NCBI RefSeq assembly: GCF_030733265.1
Contig: NZ_JASHJI010000003.1
Span: 62,001-126,000 of the forward strand
Length of the DNA stretch: 64,000 nucleotides
From: Roseibium sp. MMSF_3412
GTDB lineage: Bacteria; Pseudomonadota; Alphaproteobacteria; Rhizobiales; Stappiaceae
Direction of reading: 5' to 3'
Positions 43,603 to 51,636 of this stretch are shown here, piece after piece. Every line of letters begins with the position of its first letter. The first letter of the stretch is position 1. A model generated the notes under the pieces. That model did not search any database, was not told the origin of the DNA, and was given only the letters and a program-made list of their open reading frames with translations. The translations under genes were made by a program, and so were the position numbers.

Positions 43603-44724
43603 ATGAAAATCGAACGCATCGATCTCTTTCAGGCGGATTTGCCGTATTCCGGGGGCATCTACACGTTGTCCGGCGGGCGCGAATTTCACGCCTTCGATGC
43701 CAGTATCGTGCGGATGGAAACAGCTTGCGGCCTTGAGGGCTGGGGCGAAAGCACACCGTTCGGGTCAAGCTACATCGCGGCCCACGCCCTTGGTGTGCGT
43801 GCGGGAATTGCCGAGATCGCGCCGCATCTTATCGGTGAGGATCCGAGGCAGGTCGAGCGGCTCTACGACGTCATGGACACGGTCCTTGCCGGTCACCTTC
43901 ACGCAAGGACGGCTCTCGACGTCGCGGCCTGGGATATCCTCGGCAAGGCCACGGCATTGCCCTGCTGGATGCTTCTGGGCGGGTCCACAGGCCGGCGCAT
44001 GCCTGTGATGTCCTCCATCCCCGCCGATACGCCGGAGAGGATGCGGCAGAACGTTTCGCGCCATCGGGACAGGGGATATCGCGGGCATTCCGTCAAGATC
44101 GGCGCCCTGGACAGAGAGGGCGGACCGGCCCTCGACGCGGCGCGAATCGAGGCGTCCCTGGCCGACCGGCAGCCGGGAGAGTTTTATCTGGTGGATGCCA
44201 ATGGCGGCCTTACTCCGGAAACAGCCCTCAGGCTACTGACCCTTCTGCCGACCGGTCTCGACTTCGTGCTGGAAGCCCCTTGCGCAAGCTGGCGGGAAAC
44301 GCTGTCGCTGCGGTCCCGTTGCCGCGTCCCGGTCATCCTGGATGAGCTCATGCAGGCCGACACCGACCTTGCCCAGGCCATCGCGCTGGATGCCTGCGAC
44401 GGCATCGGTCTGAAGATTTCCAAGGCGGGCGGTCTCACACCCGGCCGGCGTCAGCGGGACATGGCCCGGGCGGCAGGTCTGACGCTCAGCGTCCAGGATA
44501 CCGTCGGTTCGACCATCGCGTTCGCCGCGATCGCGCATCTCGGTCAAACGGTTCCGGAAAGACATCTCAGATGCATCCTCGACTGCCGCGACATGGTCAC
44601 GACGCAGCTCGCGGAATTTGAGGCACCCGTTGCCGATGGCGGCGTGCTTGCTCCGGACGCCCCCGGCCTTGGACTGACGGTCAACCGCGCGGAACTCGGC
44701 GATCCGGTCGCAAGCTGGACATAA
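43603..44724 (+). CDS. Enolase-superfamily enzyme (MLE subgroup; hydroxyproline epimerase/dehydratase-like)
   Basis: A 373-aa protein with capping domain and TIM barrel. Metal ligands are Asp198 (LVDANGG), Glu224 (LEAPCAS) and Asp247 (VILDELM). The base on one side is Lys165, the second Lys of the usual K-x-K, and on the other side Lys271 (LKISKAGGL). The first Lys of K-x-K is replaced by Ser163 (HSVKIG). The overall pattern recalls 4-hydroxyproline-betaine 2-epimerase and cis-3-hydroxy-L-proline dehydratase; the latter was, as I remember it, described from Labrenzia. It follows the oxygenase gene in an apparent operon. Confidence 0.85.
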   Translation: MKIERIDLFQADLPYSGGIYTLSGGREFHAFDASIVRMETACGLEGWGESTPFGSSYIAAHALGVRAGIAEIAPHLIGEDPRQVERLYDVMDTVLAGHLHARTALDVAAWDILGKATALPCWMLLGGSTGRRMPVMSSIPADTPERMRQNVSRHRDRGYRGHSVKIGALDREGGPALDAARIEASLADRQPGEFYLVDANGGLTPETALRLLTLLPTGLDFVLEAPCASWRETLSLRSRCRVPVILDELMQADTDLAQAIALDACDGIGLKISKAGGLTPGRRQRDMARAAGLTLSVQDTVGSTIAFAAIAHLGQTVPERHLRCILDCRDMVTTQLAEFEAPVADGGVLAPDAPGLGLTVNRAELGDPVASWT

Positions 44725-44765
44725 GTCAGCGGAAAGTCGGCTTGAATCCGAGGTTCGGGAGAGGC

Positions 44766-45284
44766 TCAGATACCGGATGCCTCGAGCAGGTCCGGCATGA
44801 ACGGCAGATCCGTGACACCGATGTCGATCCCGGACTGCATCAGAAGGGTCGACAGCTGGCCGCGGTGATGGGTCTGATGATTGAACATGTGCGTCACCAG
44901 CAGCCAGCGGGGCCGCGAGCGCGTGACATTGTCGGTGCTGCGCGTCCAGGTCATCGGCTCGGCGAGCCACTCGGCGGTGAGCGCATCGGCAAAGGCCGAA
45001 ATCTCACCGCACATCTCAAGATGCGCGGTCTGTAGCGCCTCGAAATCATCGAAGATATCGACGCCCATGCCGTTCACGACGTGGGACGACCCGGAGAACC
45101 GGTTCATCCAGACCCGGTCCGCAAAGAGGATGTGATTGAGCGTCGAATGGACCGACTTGAAAAACGCACCCTTGTCGGCCTTGCGCTCTTCATCGCTCAT
45201 CTTCGCCGCGGCCAGATAAGCTTTATCCGTCATCCAGCTGTTGTAGGCCGCAAGGCGCTGGTAAAGACCCGGGTCAATCTGCAT
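44766..45284 (-). CDS. DinB-family protein
   Basis: A 172-aa four-helix-bundle protein of the DinB/YfiT type. Expected metal histidines are in STLNHILFADRVW and THMFNHQTHHRGQ. Family members are metal-dependent thiol transferases or hydrolases (bacillithiol, mycothiol or maleylpyruvate related) or stress-linked proteins without known substrate. The ATG at 45284 follows GGGAGTTTCCG and drops an extension of nine residues. It lies 19 bp downstream of the carbonic anhydrase gene on the same strand. Confidence 0.85.
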   Translation of the reverse strand: MQIDPGLYQRLAAYNSWMTDKAYLAAAKMSDEERKADKGAFFKSVHSTLNHILFADRVWMNRFSGSSHVVNGMGVDIFDDFEALQTAHLEMCGEISAFADALTAEWLAEPMTWTRSTDNVTRSRPRWLLVTHMFNHQTHHRGQLSTLLMQSGIDIGVTDLPFMPDLLEASGI

Positions 45285-45303
45285 CGGAAACTCCCGTTGA
45301 CTG

Positions 45304-45963
45304 TCACGCACCGGCAGGCAGTGCGTCCGGCAGGGCGGCTTCGAACCGCTCGCTCTCCGGGTCCATCAGGCGGAGTTCGCCGGAGCCGATATCGAACCAG
45401 GCACCGTGCAGCAGCAGACCGCCATCCGTGACCGCCTTTTCGATAAACGGAAAGGTGAGCAGGTTCTTGAGAGAATGGCGGATGCCGGCATATTCCATTG
45501 CGAGTTGCGGATCGTCGGCCTTGTCGATGGGCATGCAGGCCATGGAAATCGCGGCCGGCTCAAGAAGCTTGATCCAGCGGCCGATGAATTCCCCCGTCGC
45601 CATCGGGTCGTTGGCGTGCTCGCGGAACGCCTTCACCCCCCCGCACTGGCCATGGCCCATGACGACGATATGCCCGACTTTCAGGCCGTTCACCGCGAAT
45701 TCGATCGCTGCGCTGGTGCCGTGCTGACCTTCGGTTTCCTCGTAAGGAGGCACGATATTTGCGACATTGCGGATGACGAACAACTCGCCCGGACCGGCGT
45801 GAAAGATGCCTTCGGGTGTTACCCGGCTGTCGCAGCAGGAAATGACAAGGACATCCGGTTTCTGACCGTAGACCGCAAGGCGCTCATGGGTTTCCTTGTA
45901 GCGGACGAAGCCCTTGTTCAGGTAGTGGCCATAACCTTCCAGAAGGGATGCGGGAAAAGTCAA
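45304..45963 (-). CDS. Beta-class carbonic anhydrase
   Basis: A 219-aa zinc enzyme interconverting CO2 and bicarbonate. Zinc ligands are Cys43, His104 and Cys107 (SCCDSRV and GHGQCGG), with the Asp45-Arg47 dyad intact. The start is a TTG, made convincing by GGAGG eight bases upstream. It lies downstream of sbtA-sbtB on the same strand (124 bp gap after sbtB), the combination used for bicarbonate handling in cyanobacteria. In a heterotroph it would supply bicarbonate for carboxylases; in this genome crotonyl-CoA carboxylase/reductase uses CO2. Confidence 0.93.
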   Translation of the reverse strand: MTFPASLLEGYGHYLNKGFVRYKETHERLAVYGQKPDVLVISCCDSRVTPEGIFHAGPGELFVIRNVANIVPPYEETEGQHGTSAAIEFAVNGLKVGHIVVMGHGQCGGVKAFREHANDPMATGEFIGRWIKLLEPAAISMACMPIDKADDPQLAMEYAGIRHSLKNLLTFPFIEKAVTDGGLLLHGAWFDIGSGELRLMDPESERFEAALPDALPAGA

Positions 45964-46087
45964 TTTTGAAGCCTCCTGAACTGCAAACAGGTCTTGTCGC
46001 CTGTCAGGAGGTTCTTATCACTTGGGCCTGCGAATGCAAATTGCCCGAAACGGTGTAAGCCTTCAGGCCCTGTTCTGCTGCGGCACG

Positions 46088-46399
46088 CTAGAAGCGTTCC
46101 GCGCGCAGCACAGAACAGTCCGAAACGGTCACGACGCCGATATGGCGCTCAACCACTTCAAACGCCGCCTGAAGCAGCTCGTCCAGCCTCTCGGGTCGAA
46201 TGATGCAGATGATGGCCACCATGCCCCCGGCCCGGGAAACCTGTCCTTCACGGCTCCATCTTCCGGATCGACCGCTGCCGCCCATCACCGGCAGGATCGT
46301 GTATCCGGTGACGCCGGCTTCGTCGAGCGTGTCTGTCAGCCGGGTTTCCATTGGCGCTTCAATGATGATTTCCACCCGTTTCGCGTCTTTCATCTCCAT
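46088..46399 (-). CDS. PII-like protein of the SbtB type
   Basis: A 103-aa ferredoxin-fold protein: AKRVEIIIEAP as first strand, a T-loop region around LPVMGGSGRSGRWSREGQ, and MVAIICIIRPERLDELLQA as strand 3 with helix 2. The ATG at 46399 follows GGGAGGATAAGCCC. Position directly after sbtA (4 bp) is the decisive hint: SbtB proteins bind adenyl nucleotides (cAMP, AMP, ATP, ADP) and gate the bicarbonate carrier. The C-terminus SDCSVLRAERF has a single cysteine, so the redox C-loop of cyanobacterial SbtB is not obvious. Confidence 0.82.
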   Translation of the reverse strand: MEMKDAKRVEIIIEAPMETRLTDTLDEAGVTGYTILPVMGGSGRSGRWSREGQVSRAGGMVAIICIIRPERLDELLQAAFEVVERHIGVVTVSDCSVLRAERF

Positions 46400-46403
46400 G
46401 GGC

Positions 46404-47399
46404 TTATCCTCCCGTAGCCTGGGCAATGCTCAAATAAAGCGGAATTCCGAGGGTCAGGTTGAACGGGAACGTAATCCCGAGCGACATTGTCAGATAGATC
46501 GACGGATTGGCTTCCGGTAACGCGACCCGCATCGCCGCCGGCACCGCGATATAGGATGCCGACGCGCTCAAGGTCATGAGCAGCATGGTTCCGCCGACCG
46601 ACAGACCGATCAGGCTTCCCGCCGCTAGACCCGCAACCGCCCCGATCATCGGCATCAGCACCCCGAAAAGGATCAGGCCCGGTCTGAGGAGCCCGGCACT
46701 GCTGCGCAGGCCGCGCCCGGCAACCAGCCCCATGTCGAGCAGGAACAGACACAAAACCCCCTTGAAGGGCGACACGATGAAGCTTTCGATCTCGGTGAGG
46801 CCCTTCGGACCGGACAGGAAGCCGATGAAGAACGACCCGACAAGCAGGACGATGGACCCGTTCAGGAGAATCTCGCGTAACAGGCCCTTGGTTCCTTTCG
46901 CCCGCTCCGCATTGGTGTCGGGCGAGGAAAACTTGGCGGCCAGCCAGAGCGCGGACAGGATCGCTGGCGCTTCCATGGCCGCTGCAACGGCGACAAGATA
47001 CCCTTCGCTGGCAATGCCCTGGCTTTGTAGCACCGATGTCGCGGCGACGAACGTGACGATCGAGATCGACCCGTAGTGCCCGGCGACTGCGGCGGCATCA
47101 ACGGCACTGAGGCGCGTCATGACCTTCAGAAGACCGAACGCGGTAAAGGGGATTGCAAAGGACAGGATCAGGCCGGCAACGAGCGCAAGCAGGAGTGTTG
47201 AATCGACCCCATGCGCGCTCACGCTGACGCCGCCTTTGAAGCCGATCGCAAAAAGCAGATAGATTGACAGTGCCTTTGCCGCCGCCTCGGGCACCGACAG
47301 GTCCGAGCGCACCAGCGCCGCACCGAGACCAAGCGCAAAAAAGAGGATGATCGGCGACAGCAGGTTTTCCGCCGCCAATGAGAGAATTGTGTCTGCCAA
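46404..47399 (-). CDS. SbtA-family sodium-dependent bicarbonate transporter
   Basis: A 331-aa (from the preferred start) inner-membrane protein with about ten helices in two inverted halves. Family marks are LSPIILFFALGLGAALVRSD at the start, AGHYGSISIVTFVAATSVL in the first half, and SASASYIAVPAAMRVALPEA with GITFPFNLTLGIPLY near the end. The 5' end is unclear: a TTG at 47399 follows AAGGGC and puts helix 1 at the N-terminus, while an ATG at 47435 lacks a ribosome site. It heads sbtA-sbtB-carbonic anhydrase. Confidence 0.87.
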   Translation of the reverse strand: MADTILSLAAENLLSPIILFFALGLGAALVRSDLSVPEAAAKALSIYLLFAIGFKGGVSVSAHGVDSTLLLALVAGLILSFAIPFTAFGLLKVMTRLSAVDAAAVAGHYGSISIVTFVAATSVLQSQGIASEGYLVAVAAAMEAPAILSALWLAAKFSSPDTNAERAKGTKGLLREILLNGSIVLLVGSFFIGFLSGPKGLTEIESFIVSPFKGVLCLFLLDMGLVAGRGLRSSAGLLRPGLILFGVLMPMIGAVAGLAAGSLIGLSVGGTMLLMTLSASASYIAVPAAMRVALPEANPSIYLTMSLGITFPFNLTLGIPLYLSIAQATGG

Positions 47400-47454
47400 G
47401 ACCGTCTTGCCCTTAACCCACGCGCATCCCGCCATTTGCCAGCTTGCAACGAGA

Positions 47455-47470
47455 TACGTAACAATACGTA
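47455..47470. promoter_or_regulatory. Paired TACGTA palindromes between sbtA and the DmdA-like gene
   Basis: TACGTA occurs at 47455-47460 and 47465-47470, spaced exactly one helical turn, in the divergent 254-bp region. It is a candidate operator for either side. The rest of the region shows no gene. Confidence 0.4.
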
Positions 47471-47653
47471 TTCGGGCGGATATGGGGCATTCCGGCAAGC
47501 GGTTCAAGCAAAATCGACGGACCCTGCATAGGCAAATCGGCATATGCGTGTTTTCAAGACAGGCCCTGTGCGCCAACGGGGCGAAAACGTCATGGCGCCT
47601 GTCTCTGGGCTCGGCAATACTGCGATCTCGCCCCATACATGACGGGAGGATGC

Positions 47654-48760
47654 ATGGCCGAAATCGTCTCAGCAGGCCGGTTCAGGAAATCGCCCTATTA
47701 CTTTTCGACCATTGCGGAGGGCGCAGAAACGCTGCTCACCTACAACCGCATGCTGATCCCGCGCGGCTATGGTGACCGGGAGGCCGAGTACTGGCGCTTG
47801 CTCAACGGTGTGTCGATGTGGGACGTGGCAGCGCAGCGTCAGGTGCAGCTGAAGGGACCCGACGCAGCGCGCCTTGCCCAGGTTCTGTGTACGCGAGATC
47901 TGTCAGCTCAGGAGGTCAACCAGGGCAAATACGTTGCGGTCTGCGATCACAATGGCGTTCTGATCAACGATCCGATTGCGCTCAAGATCGACGAAGACTG
48001 CTATTGGCTGTCCATCGGCAACTCGGACATATGGTTCTGGGCGCGGTGCGTTGCCGGCGAGCGCGGGCTGAATGTGACCGTAAGCGAACCGGATGTGTCT
48101 CCGCTCGCCGTGCAGGGACCAAAGGCCGAAGACGTTGTCGCCGCCCTGTTCGGCGACTGGGTGCGCAAGCTGAAGTATTTCTGGTTTGGCGACGCCGAAA
48201 TCGAGGGAATTCCACTCAAGGTTGCCAGGTCGGGCTGGTCCAAGCAGGGAGGCTTCGAACTTTACCTGATGGAGGGCACCAAGGGCGACCGGCTCTGGCA
48301 AATCGTCAGGGAAGCGGGCAAGCCGTTCGGCATCGGACCGGGGTATCCGAATCCGTCGGAGCGCACCGAAAGCGGGCTGTTGAATTTCGGTACGGACACG
48401 GACGAAACCACCAACCCTTTCGAGGTCCGGCTGGAAAAGTTCGTCGATCTGGGCGTCGAGGATGACGTGATCGGTATCAAGGCTCTGCAACGGATCAAGG
48501 CCAATGGCGTGAAAAGACACCAGCTCGGGATCATGCTGGGAGATGTCGAGGAAAATGAAGACCAGTCAATCTGGCTGGATATCCTGAAACACGGCAAGAA
48601 GGTCGGACACATGACGCACAAGGCCTGGTCCTACCGGCTCAAGCGCATGATCGGCTACGCACTGGTATCGGTTGAGGTCCGGGCGGGTGAGACAGTCGAG
48701 GTGGTCAGGGACAGCGGACGCGTCGAAGGCACACTTGTTACGCTGCCATTCAGGGTCTGA
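47654..48760 (+). CDS. Tetrahydrofolate-dependent aminomethyltransferase-fold protein, DmdA-like
   Basis: A 368-aa GcvT-fold protein. Segments WDVAAQRQVQLKGPDAARL, SPLAVQGPKAEDVV and ARSGWSKQGGFELY are close to what I remember of DmdA, the demethylase that moves a methyl group from dimethylsulfoniopropionate to tetrahydrofolate. GcvT and dimethylglycine/sarcosine demethylases share the fold, so a different methyl donor is possible. The ATG at 47654 follows GGGAGGATGC. It is alone on its strand, divergent from sbtA; no DMSP lyase or dmdBCD gene is nearby. Confidence 0.75.
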   Translation: MAEIVSAGRFRKSPYYFSTIAEGAETLLTYNRMLIPRGYGDREAEYWRLLNGVSMWDVAAQRQVQLKGPDAARLAQVLCTRDLSAQEVNQGKYVAVCDHNGVLINDPIALKIDEDCYWLSIGNSDIWFWARCVAGERGLNVTVSEPDVSPLAVQGPKAEDVVAALFGDWVRKLKYFWFGDAEIEGIPLKVARSGWSKQGGFELYLMEGTKGDRLWQIVREAGKPFGIGPGYPNPSERTESGLLNFGTDTDETTNPFEVRLEKFVDLGVEDDVIGIKALQRIKANGVKRHQLGIMLGDVEENEDQSIWLDILKHGKKVGHMTHKAWSYRLKRMIGYALVSVEVRAGETVEVVRDSGRVEGTLVTLPFRV

Positions 48761-48810
48761 TTGGCCTTGGAACCAACACCTGCGGGGTAGCCGGCAACAA
48801 GTGGCAATGT

Positions 48811-49197
48811 TCACGTTGCCACGTTAATCTCGTGCCACTCGTCCGCCTCGCCGTGATCTTCGTAAGCGTGACGGATATTGTCGGGCCCAATCCCTTCCTG
48901 GACACCCCGGAGCGGATGCACAGGCCCGTGGTCTACGAGCGGCTCCAGCGCCTGCAACGCGGCTGCACGATAGGCGGCCACACCATCTAGGGCGTGATTT
49001 TCCAGGTGATGTGCATCAATGAGGACGGCCGGTTCGTCCGTAGAGTAACCGGTGTCAGTGTCGGTGTCGTGCCGCTCTGCGTCGTTACGCTTGCCTCTGC
49101 GATCATAGCCGGTGCCGTCACCGTCCCTGTCCGCAGGATACTCTGTCGCATGCGCCACGACCTGGGCCGATTGCGGCCTTTCGATCGTCGTCGCCAT
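48811..49197 (-). CDS. Hypothetical acidic protein (128 aa)
   Basis: I recognise no family. The protein is acidic and rich in His, Asp and Ala. A polar, probably disordered first half has a DTDTDTGYSTDEP stretch; a more ordered second half contains NHALDGVAAYRAAALQALEPL. No signal peptide or membrane helix is present. AGGAGG sits seven bases before the ATG, which supports a real gene. It precedes the convergent DmdA-like gene and follows ecm on the same strand after 158 bp. Confidence 0.65.
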   Translation of the reverse strand: MATTIERPQSAQVVAHATEYPADRDGDGTGYDRRGKRNDAERHDTDTDTGYSTDEPAVLIDAHHLENHALDGVAAYRAAALQALEPLVDHGPVHPLRGVQEGIGPDNIRHAYEDHGEADEWHEINVAT

Positions 49198-49355
49198 TCC
49201 GGCCTCCTGGCCATCAGAGAATCCCCGCCTTCTGGCAGGACTTCGTCAAGGGTCTCAAGGAAGCGTTAACAAATCTTTACGATCCGTTAACCTCTTGCAT
49301 CACTTCAGGAAATGGACCCCCGAATCACTGCCGTGTGCACGTTGCCGCGTATGAT

Positions 49356-51353
49356 CTAGGCCGCACGCGCTCCTTTCGCCCCGACGATCCGGACAACATC
49401 GGCCATGATATCCGTCAGCTGGAAGTCTTTTGGGGTATAGACTGCGGCAACACCCATGGCCTTCAGTTGCGCCGCATCCTCGTCCGGTATGATGCCACCA
49501 ACAACGACGGGAATATCATCGGCGCCGGCCGCCCTCAGACGGTCCATGACATCGCGCACCAGCGCCAGGTGGGACCCGGACAGGATCGAAAGACCGATCA
49601 CGTGGACATCTTCTTCCACCGCCGCATTGACGATCTGGGCCGGTGTCAGGCGGATGCCTTCATAAACGACTTCCATACCGCAGTCGCGCGCCCGCACGGC
49701 AATCTGTTCCGCGCCGTTGGAATGGCCGTCGAGACCCGGCTTCCCGACAAGGAACTTCAACCGGCGTCCGAGTGTTTCGGAAACGGCGTTGACGTCGGCC
49801 CGCACCGCGGCGAGATCGCCCGCATCATCGCGCGCGGACTGTCCGACACCGGTCGGGGCCCGGTATTCTCCGAAAACCTCGCGCAGCGTCCTGCCCCATT
49901 CCCCGGTCGTGACACCTGCCTTGGCCGCCGCGATGGAGGGTTCCATGATGTTGCGGCCTTCCTGCGCTGCTGATTTCAACTCTGACAGCGCGGCGGCAAC
50001 GGCCGCGTCGTCACGGGCATCGCGCCAGGCCTTGACCTTTTCGATCGCCTCGGCCTCGACATGCTCGGGCACGGTCAGGATCGCGCCGTCTTCTCCGGCA
50101 GCAAGGGGTGATGCTTCCGTTTCCGTCCAGCGGTTCACCCCGACAACGACCTGATCACCGGCTTCGATGGCGGCAAGACGCGCGGAATTGGACTCCACGA
50201 GCTGCCGTTTCATGTAGCTTGAATCGACCGCGGCAACGGCGCCGCCCATGGCATCGATCCTGGCAAGCTCCTCGCGGGCTTCCGCCTTGAGCGCCTCGAC
50301 CTTTTTGGTGATTTCCACCGATCCATCGAAGATGTCGGCATAGTCCAGAAGGTCGGTTTCGTAGGCCATGATCTGCTGCATCCGCAGCGACCATTGCTGG
50401 TCGAACGGCCGTGGAAGACCCAGCGCCTCGTTCCATGCCGGGAGCTGCACCGCCCGTGCACGGGCGTTCTTCGACAGCACGACGGCGAGCATTTCCACCA
50501 GGATCCGGTAGACGTTGTTTTCCGGCTGCTGCTCCGTCAGCCCGAGGGAATTGACCTGAACGCCGTAGCGGAAGCGCCGGTACTTCTCTTCTTCGACGCC
50601 ATAACGCTCGCGGCAGATTTCGTCCCAGAGTTCGGTGAAGGCGCGCATCTTGCACATTTCGGTAATGAAGCGCATGCCGGCATTGACGAAAAAGGAAATC
50701 CGCCCGACGGCCTTCGGAAAGTCCTCTTCCGGGATCGCCCCGCTCGCTTTCATGGAATCCAGAATGGCAACCGCGGTCGCGAGCGCGAAGGACAGTTCCT
50801 GAACCGGCGTCGCACCTGCTTCCTGCAAATGATAGGAGCAGACATTCATCGGGTTCCATTTCGGCATGTTGGAATAGGTCCAGGCGATGACGTCCGTCGT
50901 CAGTTTCAGCGAAGGCGCCGGCGGGAAAACATAGGTGCCCCGGGACAGGTATTCCTTGATGATGTCGTTCTGGGTGGTGCCGGAGAGAAGTTTCCGGTCG
51001 GCCCCTTGCCCGTCAGCCGCCGCTACATAGAGCGACAACAGCCATGGCGCGGTCGCGTTGATCGTCATGGACGTGTTCATGCGCTCAAGCGGGATCTCGT
51101 CAAACAGCGTGCGCATGTCACCCAGATGCGTGACCGGCACGCCGACCTTGCCGACCTCGCCGCGCGCCAGCATGTCGTCCGGATCGTAGCCTGTCTGCGT
51201 CGGCAGATCGAAGGCAACGGACAATCCGGTCTGACCCTTGGCAAGGTTTCCGCGGTAAAGCTTGTTCGATTCCGCCGCCGTGGAATGACCCGCATAGGTC
51301 CGGAAAATCCACGGGCGGTCCCGTTCCTTGCCATTTTCACCCGTCTGGCTCAT
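49356..51353 (-). CDS. ecm: (2R)-ethylmalonyl-CoA mutase
   Basis: A 665-aa coenzyme B12-dependent mutase that converts ethylmalonyl-CoA to methylsuccinyl-CoA in the ethylmalonyl-CoA pathway. The catalytic barrel opens PWIFRTYAGHSTAAESN, then GLSVAFDLPTQTGYDPDD. The B12 domain carries the GKPGLDGHSNGAEQIA histidine motif, which sits where methylmalonyl-CoA mutases have DGHDRG. This is the usual way to tell Ecm from Mcm. Single-chain length fits Ecm. It is divergent from ccr, the preceding step of the pathway, which makes the assignment firm. Confidence 0.95.
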   Translation of the reverse strand: MSQTGENGKERDRPWIFRTYAGHSTAAESNKLYRGNLAKGQTGLSVAFDLPTQTGYDPDDMLARGEVGKVGVPVTHLGDMRTLFDEIPLERMNTSMTINATAPWLLSLYVAAADGQGADRKLLSGTTQNDIIKEYLSRGTYVFPPAPSLKLTTDVIAWTYSNMPKWNPMNVCSYHLQEAGATPVQELSFALATAVAILDSMKASGAIPEEDFPKAVGRISFFVNAGMRFITEMCKMRAFTELWDEICRERYGVEEEKYRRFRYGVQVNSLGLTEQQPENNVYRILVEMLAVVLSKNARARAVQLPAWNEALGLPRPFDQQWSLRMQQIMAYETDLLDYADIFDGSVEITKKVEALKAEAREELARIDAMGGAVAAVDSSYMKRQLVESNSARLAAIEAGDQVVVGVNRWTETEASPLAAGEDGAILTVPEHVEAEAIEKVKAWRDARDDAAVAAALSELKSAAQEGRNIMEPSIAAAKAGVTTGEWGRTLREVFGEYRAPTGVGQSARDDAGDLAAVRADVNAVSETLGRRLKFLVGKPGLDGHSNGAEQIAVRARDCGMEVVYEGIRLTPAQIVNAAVEEDVHVIGLSILSGSHLALVRDVMDRLRAAGADDIPVVVGGIIPDEDAAQLKAMGVAAVYTPKDFQLTDIMADVVRIVGAKGARAA

Positions 51354-51457
51354 GCCGATAGTCCTCCTAAGACGTTCTTCTGACAGTCTTATTCTTCTTC
51401 TTTGATCCCCATTTTACCCGGATCTCCCGGTCCGGTGGAGCTTGCCTGACATTACGC

Positions 51458-51610
51458 GCATGCGAAATCTCTCTGTGCAATGCAAAATATGCTTGGCATC
51501 AAAACGCAAGTTAAGCAATAGTCGTATAGATCGAAGCGCCATTTTGAACAATAGTTGCGCAAAATAGGAATTTGAGCCAAACATGCCTTGTGCAGTTGCG
51601 AAATCGCGAG
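51458..51610. promoter_or_regulatory. Divergent ecm/ccr control region with repeated TGCGAAAT/TGCAAAAT boxes
   Basis: Four related boxes stand between the two starts: GCATGCGAAAT (51458-51468), GCAATGCAAAAT (51478-51488), AGTTGCGCAAAAT (51553-51565) and AGTTGCGAAATCGC (51594-51607). They resemble the TTTGCAAA-type sites of short-chain fatty acyl-CoA regulators (ScfR/PccR/RamB group), from memory. No regulator gene adjoins. Confidence 0.45.
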
Positions 51611-51636
51611 CCAAGCAAAACCCTGGGAGGGGATGA

